NCBI GenBank assembly: GCA_040772905.1
Contig: JAXGXJ010000005.1
Coordinates: forward strand, 310,001-374,000
Source of the DNA: JAXGXJ01 sp040772905
GTDB taxonomy: Bacteria > Actinomycetota > Thermoleophilia > RBG-16-64-13
Direction of reading: 5' to 3'
DNA: 64,000 bases
A program made the translations under genes and the position numbers. Below are positions 1 through 7,013 of the stretch, in pieces. The notes below the pieces were generated by a model. It was not told where the DNA came from. It did no database searches and was given only the letters and a program-made list of their open reading frames with translations. How positions within the stretch are numbered: the first letter of the stretch is position 1; each line of letters opens with the position of its first letter.

Positions 1-163
1 GAGCCCCGTCGGGACCATCCGGAGACGCAGGGGCAGGGATGGCCTCGGTCTCGCTCTCCACGGCAGGAGAGAACTCAGGCAGCAGACCTCGCTCGAGCAT
101 GGCTCGGTGTGCGATCTGCTCGAGGAGGGCGCGATCGTGCGTTTCATCCACGACGGGTCTCAT
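1..163 (-). CDS. RNB-domain ribonuclease, N-terminal fragment (cut by window edge)
   Basis: An ATG at 163 on the minus strand opens a frame that runs without a stop to the window edge (54 codons). It is preceded by a good ribosome site (AGGAG, about 6 bases upstream). The visible N-terminus contains IAHRAMLERGLLPEFS (residues 17-32), a stretch I associate with the start of RNB (RNase II/R-like) 3'-5' exoribonucleases of Actinobacteria and Chloroflexi. The catalytic RNB domain lies outside the window, so the product is inferred from this leader alone. It lies just downstream of the SipW/TasA operon on the same strand, with an 87-base gap. Residues 33-54 are Pro/Ala/Glu-rich and uninformative. 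Confidence 0.55.
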   Translation of the reverse strand, partial: MRPVVDETHDRALLEQIAHRAMLERGLLPEFSPAVESETEAIPAPASPDGPDGA

Positions 164-250
164 GTGCGGCTCCTGTAGGTGGGGCGAGGCGAGTGTAGCA
201 GGATGCCCAGCCCCCGGCACCGAATCGCACGCAGCGGCTCGCACCCGATG

Positions 251-1084
251 TCAGAACGAGGCGGGATCGTGCGCCGGGACGGTGGCCGGCGCTGCCGACT
301 CTTGGACCGGCAGCCATTCGGAGCCTGGCGCGGGCGCCTGTGGCTCCGGGTGAGCCGCCTGCTCACCCGTGGCGGACGTGGTGGGGGTGCTGTCCCAGCT
401 GGTGTCCAGCCGCACACCACCATCCAGAGGCTCCGTTTGTGGGGCTGTCTGCGAGGCTGCGGCAGTCGCTGCCGTGGGATCCACTCTGACCGTGATCGGT
501 ACGACGTACTGGAAATAGACGGCGGTCATGCCGGTGTAGGTCACTGTGATGAGTGCCGACGGCCTGTAGACGCCCGGGTCTAGACGCAGCTTGAGTCTGA
601 GGTTGGCCTGCAACTTCTCACCCGACGACACGTTCACCGGGTTGGGCGTACCGTTGTCCTTGCCCACTTCTCGAAAACCCAGCCCTTGGATGGGCTGCTC
701 TCCGGTGACGGGATCGGGCAGAAACGTGGCGGCGACGGCGATGGACGAACCCACTGGGAACGTGGCAGCCGCTTCGATGGTGAACACCCGCCCGAGTTGC
801 ACGTTGTTGTCGGGCGCATATACACCCAGATCGACCTGGAGGCCGTCATCAGCACCGGTGGCAGCCGGGACGGCCGGCGCCGACGGGGATCGCCTATGCG
901 CGTACCCGTCAAGGCCGTCGGGGTCGGTGGACTCAGAGTACAGATGCAGCCAGTGGCTGACAGTGTCGGTGGTCGCCCTGATGCTTGATCGGCTGGTGCT
1001 GGTGAACGAGGCCGCAGAGGCAGGCAGAAGAGTGCCGAGCATCACCACGCCGACGATCAGTCCCAGCAGTGTCCAGCGGCGCAT
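251..1084 (-). CDS. secreted protein at the end of the SipW operon
   Basis: This 277-residue protein has an N-terminal signal (residues 1-25, MRRW then a hydrophobic core ending PASA). SFTSTSRSS follows, resembling the aromatic-Ser/Thr motif after SipW-dependent signal peptides, and then a TVSHWLHLYS segment. The middle (about 85-215) is rich in beta-type sequence and looks like an Ig-like or jelly-roll fold; the last 60 residues are Pro/Ala/Thr-rich and probably disordered. It starts 13 bases after the signal peptidase gene with its own GAGGAG site, so it is the fourth gene of one transcript. I do not recognise a characterised family. By position it is probably a third substrate of the SipW-like peptidase or a partner of the two TasA-like proteins. 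Confidence 0.8.
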   Translation of the reverse strand: MRRWTLLGLIVGVVMLGTLLPASAASFTSTSRSSIRATTDTVSHWLHLYSESTDPDGLDGYAHRRSPSAPAVPAATGADDGLQVDLGVYAPDNNVQLGRVFTIEAAATFPVGSSIAVAATFLPDPVTGEQPIQGLGFREVGKDNGTPNPVNVSSGEKLQANLRLKLRLDPGVYRPSALITVTYTGMTAVYFQYVVPITVRVDPTAATAAASQTAPQTEPLDGGVRLDTSWDSTPTTSATGEQAAHPEPQAPAPGSEWLPVQESAAPATVPAHDPASF

Positions 1085-1097
1085 GGTCGCTCCTCAT

Positions 1098-1826
1098 CTA
1101 CCTTGTCCTGCGCCGCGGCCCGGCGACGGTGAGAGCGGCAAGCAGCCCCGTGGTCGCACGAGTCCCGTTCGGCGCGCGCGTTCCTTCGCCGGACGCATCC
1201 CCCGCTTCATCCTGTTCCGCATCCTCAGAAACCTCGCCAGCCTTGCGCCAGAGGTGCACGAACAGCATGAAGGTAAGAAGCAGTGCCAGACCCACGAGCA
1301 GGATGGTGCGAATGAGTCGGGTGCCGAACATCAGCAGCACGTATCCCACGTAGGGGACCTGGAACACGTACCTCACCTGGACTTCGCGGTCGAGGGTGAA
1401 TGTCCATGGGTCGACGGTCGCGTTCGCATCGCCCTTCGTCTGGAACAGAGGAACGCCGTCACTCTGCGGCTCGATGGATACGATGCGGTGTGTCACCAGA
1501 TCCCCCCTGCCGGGAGGCTGATACGTGATGACGTCACCCACCTGCAGGTCGTCCACTGGGACTATCCTGGCGACGCTCAGGGCGCCTTTGTGGATGGTGT
1601 CCTCCATGCTGCCGCCGGTGATGGTGTAGGTGCGGTAGCCGAGCAGGAACATCACGACACAGGCGACGATGATCGCACATACCACGAACGTGCCGGTCCA
1701 ACGCAGTGTCGTCCCCACAAGGTCTCGGTCGGCGGCCTTCTGGGCACGGAGTCTGTCGACCCGGCGCTGGTTCTCGGGGGGGTCGATGTGGTTCGCGACC
1801 GTGGCGTGCGCGGTGGTGCCTGTCAT
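1098..1826 (-). CDS. sipW: SipW-type signal peptidase I
   Basis: This 242-residue membrane signal peptidase belongs to the ER/archaeal (SipW) subtype. A transmembrane helix spans about 43-63. The catalytic Ser73 sits in TGGSMEDTI. VTHRI carries His113 where ordinary bacterial type I peptidases have the general-base Lys, and KGDAN (about 131-135) supplies the conserved Asp. A second hydrophobic helix lies at about 171-192, followed by a charged tail. In Bacillus, SipW processes TasA and TapA, and the two genes upstream here encode TasA/CalY-like proteins. Its ATG overlaps the stop of the preceding gene (ATGA), so it is probably translated by coupling. The subtype call is strong from the Ser/His motif; substrate choice is inferred from the neighbours. 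Confidence 0.93.
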   Translation of the reverse strand: MTGTTAHATVANHIDPPENQRRVDRLRAQKAADRDLVGTTLRWTGTFVVCAIIVACVVMFLLGYRTYTITGGSMEDTIHKGALSVARIVPVDDLQVGDVITYQPPGRGDLVTHRIVSIEPQSDGVPLFQTKGDANATVDPWTFTLDREVQVRYVFQVPYVGYVLLMFGTRLIRTILLVGLALLLTFMLFVHLWRKAGEVSEDAEQDEAGDASGEGTRAPNGTRATTGLLAALTVAGPRRRTR

Positions 1827-2449
1827 TGAGTCACCGCCGTGAAGGTCATCTGCATGGTGGTGGAAGCCCCCTGGAGACTTGGCGAAGCTGTGTTCAGCGG
1901 GAAGGCGAGTGTGAAGCGGTAGTCTCGTGTCTCACCAAAGGCCAGCGAGCCCAGGGATGTCGATTCAAAATCGGCGAGGATCCCACTCCAAAGCAGCGCA
2001 GGGTTCGCGGTCACGTCTTCGATGCGCAGCGTCAGCACACTGGACAATCCGTTGGAAGGCGTGCTGTCGACCAGAGATTCTTTGGCCACCGTGCAGCCTG
2101 CCGTGAAGTCACCTTGGTTGGTGAGTGCGAGGGTCCCTGCAAGGGACTGGCCCGGTCGCAGACGATCGGCATCCAAGACACAGGAATCACCGGACGAGTT
2201 GATCACTGTGAGAGTGCCGGCGGAAAGGACGTTGCCTGGGTTGCTGCTGTTCGTGAAGAACAAGGCCTCTGAGGTCGACACGAGCCCCGTAAGGACGCAG
2301 AGCCCGATGAGGACCGCTATGCCCACGATCGACCGGATGGCGGAAAGCCGGCCGAGAGCCGGCTTTCCGCCCCGCGGGCGCCGCCAAGCGCGGCGCCCGT
2401 AGTCCCGGGACTCCGTTCCCGGCCTATGTGGCCAGGCCTGCTCCATCAC
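1823..2449 (-). CDS. TasA/CalY-like secreted protein (second copy)
   Basis: This 208-residue protein has an Arg-rich N-terminus (1-40), a hydrophobic signal segment (41-58) and the motif ALFFTNSSNPGNVLSAGTL (62-80). That motif matches the pattern of SipW-dependent signal peptides (aromatic, Thr/Ser, Gly-Asn-x-hydrophobic-x-Ala-Gly). The remainder looks like a single beta-sandwich domain with paired Cys residues (about 89 and 118). Known TasA/CalY proteins form extracellular fibres or protease-like surface proteins; fibre formation here is inference. It overlaps the upstream TasA-like gene and the downstream sipW by 4 bases each, so the three are tightly co-translated. The long basic N-terminus is unusual, and translation could begin at a later codon. 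Confidence 0.82.
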   Translation of the reverse strand: MMEQAWPHRPGTESRDYGRRAWRRPRGGKPALGRLSAIRSIVGIAVLIGLCVLTGLVSTSEALFFTNSSNPGNVLSAGTLTVINSSGDSCVLDADRLRPGQSLAGTLALTNQGDFTAGCTVAKESLVDSTPSNGLSSVLTLRIEDVTANPALLWSGILADFESTSLGSLAFGETRDYRFTLAFPLNTASPSLQGASTTMQMTFTAVTQ

Positions 2450-3051
2450 GGTGTGGTGACGATCTCGTATTCGGCGTCGTCAGTCTGCACTTCCAGCCAG
2501 TCGTAGTCCACGCTGACCGTGGCTCCCTTGTACTGGTTGTCGCCTTGCTCCGGACCTGCCGGCGTACTCCCCTTCGGGAAGGAGACCACAAACTCGTATG
2601 TGCGATCCTCACCCGCCTCGAAGGTCCCCAGATCGATGGAGTCACCGCCCAGGTCGAGGCCGCCGGCGTAGATCTCGTCTCCGTCCTCCTCGATGGCAAG
2701 CGTCAGGACGTCGCCCAACTTGCCATCCTTGGCTCCGGCCGGGCTGCTGTAGTCGCTTGCGCTGAGGCTGAACTCTCCATCCAGGTCACCGTCGTTCGTG
2801 ATGACCACGGTGCCGGTCACGGTGTCGCCCGGCTTCATCTTCTCCACCTGCAGGATGGCGGACCCGTCCTTGCTGTTGCTGTGAGTGAGGTTCCCGGCCG
2901 TGAATGTGTTCGCCGGGTTGGCCGACGTGGCCGTGAAGACGGCTCCCGAGGCCAGTACCGTGGCGGCGGCGATCGCCACCATGGCCACAGGCAACAACAG
3001 CAAGAGTCTCCGCCGTTTCTTACGTGTCTGATGTGCATCGTGTCGCTGCAT
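2446..3051 (-). CDS. TasA/CalY-like secreted protein (first gene of the SipW operon)
   Basis: I chose the ATG at 3051 because GGAGG lies 7 bases upstream; an in-frame ATG at 3171 lacks a ribosome site. The 201-residue product has a basic N-terminus (KKRRR at 11-15), a hydrophobic core (16-36) and the SipW-type motif GAVFTATSANPANTFTAGNL (36-55). A conserved camelysin/TasA-like beta domain follows, rich in Asp, Gly and Lys (KPGDTVTGTVVITNDGDL), with an acidic C-terminus. As first gene of the four-gene operon it is probably the most abundant product, as TasA is in Bacillus biofilm matrix; that role is inferred. Its stop overlaps the next start (ATGA). Confidence 0.85.
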   Translation of the reverse strand: MQRHDAHQTRKKRRRLLLLLPVAMVAIAAATVLASGAVFTATSANPANTFTAGNLTHSNSKDGSAILQVEKMKPGDTVTGTVVITNDGDLDGEFSLSASDYSSPAGAKDGKLGDVLTLAIEEDGDEIYAGGLDLGGDSIDLGTFEAGEDRTYEFVVSFPKGSTPAGPEQGDNQYKGATVSVDYDWLEVQTDDAEYEIVTTP

Positions 3052-3392
3052 GTCCGATCCTCCGTTCGTCTGTTGACTATCCCCCCGATGAGCGGGCTCG
3101 GACCATCCCAGGACGGGCGTCTCGTCACCGTTTCTCTCTCGGTCGGAGCGAACTATCGGCAGCGGATGCACGGTACTGGAGGGGTATTTTCTCCTTTATG
3201 AACGGGTGTTTGCCGAGCTTCACTGGAGAGCGCGAAGGTGTACCTTGGCAAACCCGGGGGGGTAAGGGATTTCCATCGATCTTCGCTGACCACAGAGGTC
3301 TGATGGGTCGCGAGCCGCGGGTATTGGTAAGATGCCAGAGTCGTGACCAGCGAGGGACCCTGCGTGGCAGGGAGCGAGAGTGAGGAGTGCAG
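3052..3392. other. divergent intergenic region between the SipW operon and glnS
   Basis: These 341 bases lie between the minus-strand SipW operon and plus-strand glnS and must hold both promoters. I cannot assign either with confidence; TAAGAT near 3330 is a possible -10 for glnS. The main visible structure is an imperfect inverted repeat at 3203-3256, listed separately, followed by a run of seven G. No convincing gene is present on either strand. Confidence 0.6.
3203..3256. repeat. imperfect inverted repeat with G-run
   Basis: The left arm CGGGTGTTTGCCGAG (3203-3217) and right arm CTTGGCAAACCCG (3244-3256) are complementary apart from one bulged base and one G/A mismatch. A shorter inner pairing (CTTC with GAAG) lies between them. 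A G7 run follows directly. It sits between two divergent transcription units, so it may be a regulatory hairpin or operator; no known element matches. Confidence 0.5.
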
Positions 3393-5270
3393 ATGACCGC
3401 GGCACCAGGCGCCATGTCCGAACCCGATGCCACTCGAGTGCAGCAAGAGCCGGCTGAGCGCCAGGACTTCCTTCGGGAGATCGTCCAGCAGGACCTGGCC
3501 GAGGGGCGCATACAGCAGGTGGTCACCCGTTTTCCTCCCGAGCCCAACGGCTATCTGCACATCGGTCACGCCAAGTCCATCTGCCTCAACTTCGGCATCG
3601 CCCGTCAGTACGGGGGGCAGTGCAATCTGCGCATGGACGACACCAATCCCACCAAAGAAGACGTGGAGTACGTCGACTCCATCACCACCGACGTGAAGTG
3701 GCTCATCGATGGGTGGGCCGATCATTGCCTGGGTTTGAAGCCGGTGGGCGGGGTGGCCCGCGTCCAGCAGGTGAACGGGGCGGAAGACTTCCATCTGCCC
3801 GGTGTCATGCCGGCCGAGGCGGCGGTGTGCCCCGATGTGGCGCTCGAGCCGTTCTACGCCTCCGACTACTTCGAGCCTTTGTATCGATATGCACTGCAGT
3901 TGATCGAGAAAGGCAAGGCCTTCGTGTGCGACCACACGCCGGCTGAGGTGGACGAGATGCGCGGAGCCCCCGACCGTCCCGGGCAGGAGAGCCGCTATCG
4001 CGATCGCTCGGTTGAAGAGAACCTCGATCTGTTCCAGCGCATGCGCGCCGGTGAGTTCCCCGACGGCGCCCGTACTCTGCGGGCCAAGATCGACATGGGG
4101 GCCCCCAACGTGTGGCTGCGCGACCCCGTGCTCTACCGCATCCGGCACGCGTCACACCATCACACCGGCGACGACTGGTGCATCTATCCCATGTACGACT
4201 TCGCCCACGGCTTGAGCGACTACATAGAGGGCATCACGCACAGCATCTGCACCCTCGAGTTCGAGGTACACCGGCCTCTGTACGAGTGGATCCTGGAGGC
4301 GCTCGACCTTCCCCGGGTCCATCCGCGCCAGCGCGAGTTTGCGCGCCTGAACGTCACCTACACCATCATGAGCAAGCGTAAGCTGCTGCGGTTGGTGCAG
4401 GAGGGTCACGTCCGGGGTTGGGACGATCCCCGCATGCCCACCATCTCCGGCATGCGCCGGCGGGGCTATCCGGCCGAGGCCGTCCGTGCCTTCTGCGACC
4501 GCATCGGCGTGGCGAAGCGCGAGAACATGGTGGAGCTGGGGTTGCTGGAGCATTTCGTGCGCGACGATCTCAACCGCCGTGCGCCCCGGGCGATGGCCGT
4601 GCTGCGGCCGCTCCGCCTGGTTCTTGAGAACTATCCCGAAGGTCAGGTGGAGGAGTTCGAGACCGTCAACAACCCCGAGGATGCCGGAGCGGGAACGCGG
4701 AAGGTGCCGTTCTCGCGCGTGCTCTATATCGAGCGGGACGATTTCCGCGAGGTGCCGCCGCCCAAGTACCATCGCCTGAGTCCAGGGGTGGAAGTCAGGC
4801 TGCGCTCTGCCTACCTGGTCACCTGCACAGACGTGGTCAAGGATCCTGACACGGGTGAAGTGGTCGAAGTGCGGGCCACCTACGATCCAGCCACGCGTGG
4901 CGGTGACACGCCCGACGGACGCAAAGTGAAGGCCACCATCCACTGGGTGTCGGCTGCGCACGCTGTCGACGCCGAGGTGCGCCTGTACGACACGTTGTTC
5001 ACGGTGGAGAACCCCGACGACGTGCCCGAGGGACAGGACTTCACCGCCACGCTCAACCCGGCCTCGCTGGAGGTGTTGCGGGGCTGCAAGCTGGAACCGT
5101 CGCTGGCTGAGGCGGCGCCGGGGGCGCGCTACCAGTTCGAGCGCTTGGGCTACTTCTGTGTGGACGCCGAGGACTCGCGCCCTGGCGCGCTCGTGTTCAA
5201 CCGCACGGTCACGCTCAAGGACGCCTGGGCCAAGATAGAGAAGAAGCAGGGGACGGCACCGAGGCCGTGA
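3393..5270 (+). CDS. glnS: glutaminyl-tRNA synthetase
   Basis: This 625-residue class I synthetase charges tRNA-Gln directly. It has the HIGH motif (56-59, in GYLHIGHAK), the GlnRS-type SPYRDRSVEEN-like region (SRYRDRSVEENLDLF), and IMSKRKL in place of KMSKS. The C-terminal beta-barrel anticodon domain is complete. I chose the ATG at 3393 because AGGAG lies 5 bases upstream; a GTG at 3387 is in frame. Compared with Escherichia coli GlnRS (553 residues) it has a longer N-terminus and an insertion of roughly 45 residues between the first half of the Rossmann fold and the ASDYF segment. A tRNA-Gln gene lies 95 bases downstream. Many Actinobacteria lack GlnRS and use GatCAB, so acquisition by transfer is possible. 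Confidence 0.97.
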   Translation: MTAAPGAMSEPDATRVQQEPAERQDFLREIVQQDLAEGRIQQVVTRFPPEPNGYLHIGHAKSICLNFGIARQYGGQCNLRMDDTNPTKEDVEYVDSITTDVKWLIDGWADHCLGLKPVGGVARVQQVNGAEDFHLPGVMPAEAAVCPDVALEPFYASDYFEPLYRYALQLIEKGKAFVCDHTPAEVDEMRGAPDRPGQESRYRDRSVEENLDLFQRMRAGEFPDGARTLRAKIDMGAPNVWLRDPVLYRIRHASHHHTGDDWCIYPMYDFAHGLSDYIEGITHSICTLEFEVHRPLYEWILEALDLPRVHPRQREFARLNVTYTIMSKRKLLRLVQEGHVRGWDDPRMPTISGMRRRGYPAEAVRAFCDRIGVAKRENMVELGLLEHFVRDDLNRRAPRAMAVLRPLRLVLENYPEGQVEEFETVNNPEDAGAGTRKVPFSRVLYIERDDFREVPPPKYHRLSPGVEVRLRSAYLVTCTDVVKDPDTGEVVEVRATYDPATRGGDTPDGRKVKATIHWVSAAHAVDAEVRLYDTLFTVENPDDVPEGQDFTATLNPASLEVLRGCKLEPSLAEAAPGARYQFERLGYFCVDAEDSRPGALVFNRTVTLKDAWAKIEKKQGTAPRP

Positions 5271-5291
5271 GCGGGCTGCTTCAGACCTGAC

Positions 5292-5317
5292 GCCTCGGGG
5301 CGCAAGCGCCCCGAGGC
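5292..5317 (+). terminator. hairpin terminator after glnS
   Basis: A perfect 12-base inverted repeat (GCCTCGGGGCGC and GCGCCCCGAGGC) with a 2-base centre starts 21 bases after the glnS stop. No T-run follows, as is common in GC-rich genomes. It separates glnS from the tRNA-Gln promoter. Confidence 0.75.
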
Positions 5318-5336
5318 TGCGCTGAGCGGCCGGCGA

Positions 5337-5345
5337 TGGTACACT
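5337..5345 (+). promoter_or_regulatory. extended -10 promoter for tRNA-Gln
   Basis: TGG followed by TACACT forms an extended -10 element 19 bases before the tRNA. Allowing about 7 bases to the start point leaves a short 5' leader. No good -35 is visible. The same TGGTACACT occurs before mcsA. Confidence 0.6.
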
Positions 5346-5364
5346 CTGCGCACACCGCATTCGT

Positions 5365-5438
5365 TGCCCGATGGTGTAACGGCAGCACGACTGACTCTGG
5401 ATCAGTTAGTCGAGGTTCAAATCCTCGTCGGGCAGCCA
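5365..5438 (+). tRNA. tRNA-Gln (anticodon CTG)
   Basis: The acceptor stem TGCCCGA (5365-5371) pairs fully with TCGGGCA (5428-5434). The anticodon stem ACTGA/TCAGT encloses the loop CTCTGGA, giving anticodon CTG. The T-arm contains GGTTCAAATCC, the discriminator is G, and CCA is encoded (5436-5438). It reads CAG codons. The adjacent glnS encodes the enzyme that charges it. Confidence 0.96.
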
Positions 5439-5513
5439 CTTCTTCTTCGTGTCGCCAGTTCCGGGGCCTCCTGCTTGTGCGCTCACGAGCCTGCGGTCCA
5501 TAATCGACCCGCC

Positions 5514-5993
5514 ATGGACACGTCACGACACATCCGGTGGGACCCCGTGGAGCCTGCGGTGGATATCCGCTCCTTCACCATGGCCGACTATGACGCTGTG
5601 CGTGCCTTGTGGCGCGACACAGGCTTACCCTTCCGCCCCGAGGGCAGGGACGCCCGCGGGGCCGTCGAGAGCCAACTCGCGGGAGATTGCGCCGTCTACC
5701 TGGTGGCCGTAGTGCCCGAGACGGCTGAGTTGGTGGGCGTCGTCTTCGGCACTCACGACGGTCGCAAGGGCTGGATCAACCGTTTGGCCGTGGCCCGCGC
5801 GTGGCAGCGGCACGGGCTGGCGGGGAGACTGGTGGCCGAGGTGGAGGCCCGGCTGGCGGAGCGGGGCATCGACATCGTGGCGGCATCCATAGAGTCTGGG
5901 AACGAGGCTTCTCTGGCCTTCTTCGCCGCCGCGGGCTACGTGCACGACCGCGATGTCGAATACGTCAGCAAGCGTCGTCATCCGGCCACATAG
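5514..5993 (+). CDS. GNAT-family N-acetyltransferase
   Basis: This protein of about 159 residues has the GNAT fold: an N-terminal VDIRSFTMADYDAVRALW segment, a strand at GVVFGTHDGRKGWINRLAV, the acetyl-CoA-binding segment RAWQRHGLAGRLVAEVE (motif A, Arg/Gln-x-x-Gly-x-Gly/Ala), and a C-terminal NEASLAFFAAAGY motif B typical of RimI-like enzymes. The substrate is unknown. The start is uncertain. ATG 5514 has no ribosome site but lies 10 bases after a CATAAT -10-like hexamer and could be leaderless. GTG 5559 has GGAG 6 bases upstream and gives a more usual N-terminus. It follows the tRNA-Gln gene and converges with the SagB-like gene. Confidence 0.88.
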   Translation: MDTSRHIRWDPVEPAVDIRSFTMADYDAVRALWRDTGLPFRPEGRDARGAVESQLAGDCAVYLVAVVPETAELVGVVFGTHDGRKGWINRLAVARAWQRHGLAGRLVAEVEARLAERGIDIVAASIESGNEASLAFFAAAGYVHDRDVEYVSKRRHPAT

Positions 5994-6063
5994 GCCGCAC
6001 ACGGAGGGCGGGTCGGGTCGGCCCCAGAGGCGCCGTCGCCGGCAGTTTGTGTCAGACCTTTCT

Positions 6064-6909
6064 CTACTCCTTGGGCCGTGCGGTGTGGCGCAGGTCCACA
6101 CGTCCGGCGCCGCCGAAGGGGCGGGCGTTGGTGCCCACCGCGGCCATGTAGAGCGTGGCCTCGCTCTGGCCGTCGATCTCGAGAAGAGCGTTGGCCTCGT
6201 CATCGTAGAAGGCCGCCACCTGACAACTGGCAAGTCCCTCCGCCACGGCAGCCAAGGAGAGGTGTGCCGCCAGATGCCCGGCATCGAGGTAGCAGTAGCG
6301 GTAGGCGCGCTGACGGTACTTCCACACACTGCGCGCGAACACCGCCGTCCACAGGAACACGGCGCCGGCTTTGGCACACATGGGCTGGTCGAGTGCGGCG
6401 CGCTTGATCTCCTGGCGCAGGTCGCCGCTGCGGAGGAGTTCGAGGGAGTGGCTGCCCTCGGCGATGGGTCGTTCCAGGATGTCCATGCCGGCCACTCGGT
6501 AGTGATAGAGACCAGGCTCGAGGCCCTCCACGTTGTTGATCACAACGTAGGTCTCTATGGGATAGAGCGCTCCGGCAGAAGGAGCCGCTCGATAGAATTC
6601 CTGGCCCTTGGGGGTGATGAACGACGCCGTGATGCCGTTGGTCGCCCACAGCAGGCGGCTGAGCTGGAGGAGAGAGAGTGGGGTGGGGCCAAAGGAGCGC
6701 ACGCTGCGCCTCTTGGAGATCACCTTCCACAGGTCGGCCGCAGACTGGTCGGTCTCGGCCTCCGCCGGATCGGGCAGCGCCACCACGGGAGCATAGGGAT
6801 AGAACTTATACTCCTCGGGCTTGCTTCTCCAGTCGAGCGAATGCTCCTCCATCGACTCGCGGCTGTAGCAGGTGCTACTGTGGAACGCTTCTCCCGCGTG
6901 CTCCGGCAT
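6064..6909 (-). CDS. SagB-type nitroreductase-fold dehydrogenase
   Basis: This 281-residue FMN oxidoreductase belongs to the SagB/ThcOx branch of the nitroreductase superfamily. ISKRRSVRSFGPTPLS (64-79) is the FMN-contacting N-terminal motif of the family, and RAAPSAGALYPIETYVV is the SagB-type signature. The last third (QRAYRYCYLDAGHLAAHL to GTNARPFGGAGRV) completes the fold. The start at 6909 has AGGAGG upstream. SagB enzymes oxidise azolines in peptide natural products, but stand-alone members are common and of unknown substrate; no precursor peptide, SagC or SagD gene is visible here. It diverges from an MFS exporter, with a perfect inverted repeat between them, suggesting joint regulation. 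Confidence 0.9.
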   Translation of the reverse strand: MPEHAGEAFHSSTCYSRESMEEHSLDWRSKPEEYKFYPYAPVVALPDPAEAETDQSAADLWKVISKRRSVRSFGPTPLSLLQLSRLLWATNGITASFITPKGQEFYRAAPSAGALYPIETYVVINNVEGLEPGLYHYRVAGMDILERPIAEGSHSLELLRSGDLRQEIKRAALDQPMCAKAGAVFLWTAVFARSVWKYRQRAYRYCYLDAGHLAAHLSLAAVAEGLASCQVAAFYDDEANALLEIDGQSEATLYMAAVGTNARPFGGAGRVDLRHTARPKE

Positions 6910-6925
6910 GGTCCCTCCTGGTTGT

Positions 6926-6957
6926 TGACCAAGCCCTTCCGGGTGTAGGCTTGGTCA
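6926..6957. promoter_or_regulatory. perfect 10-base inverted repeat, candidate operator
   Basis: TGACCAAGCC (6926-6935) and GGCTTGGTCA (6948-6957) are exact inverted copies separated by 12 bases. The element lies 16 bases upstream of the SagB-like start and 56 bases upstream of the MFS start, between divergent genes. It could be the operator of a dimeric repressor or a leader hairpin of the SagB-like mRNA. No regulator gene is adjacent. Confidence 0.6.
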
Positions 6958-7013
6958 CCGCGCCCCCGCGCGGTCTTCTATTCGTCCGATAGACCCTTGG
7001 CTTACGTTCCCAT

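Noticed and set aside
591..1829. Plus-strand open frame opposite sipW and the secreted protein
   Set aside because: Antisense to two signal-bearing genes; Arg/Pro-rich translation without motifs.
3230..3300. Possible cyclic di-GMP-I riboswitch (GGCAAACC motif)
   Set aside because: Only the GGCAAACC part is present; the following hairpin and the GACGCAAAGCC half are missing on both strands.
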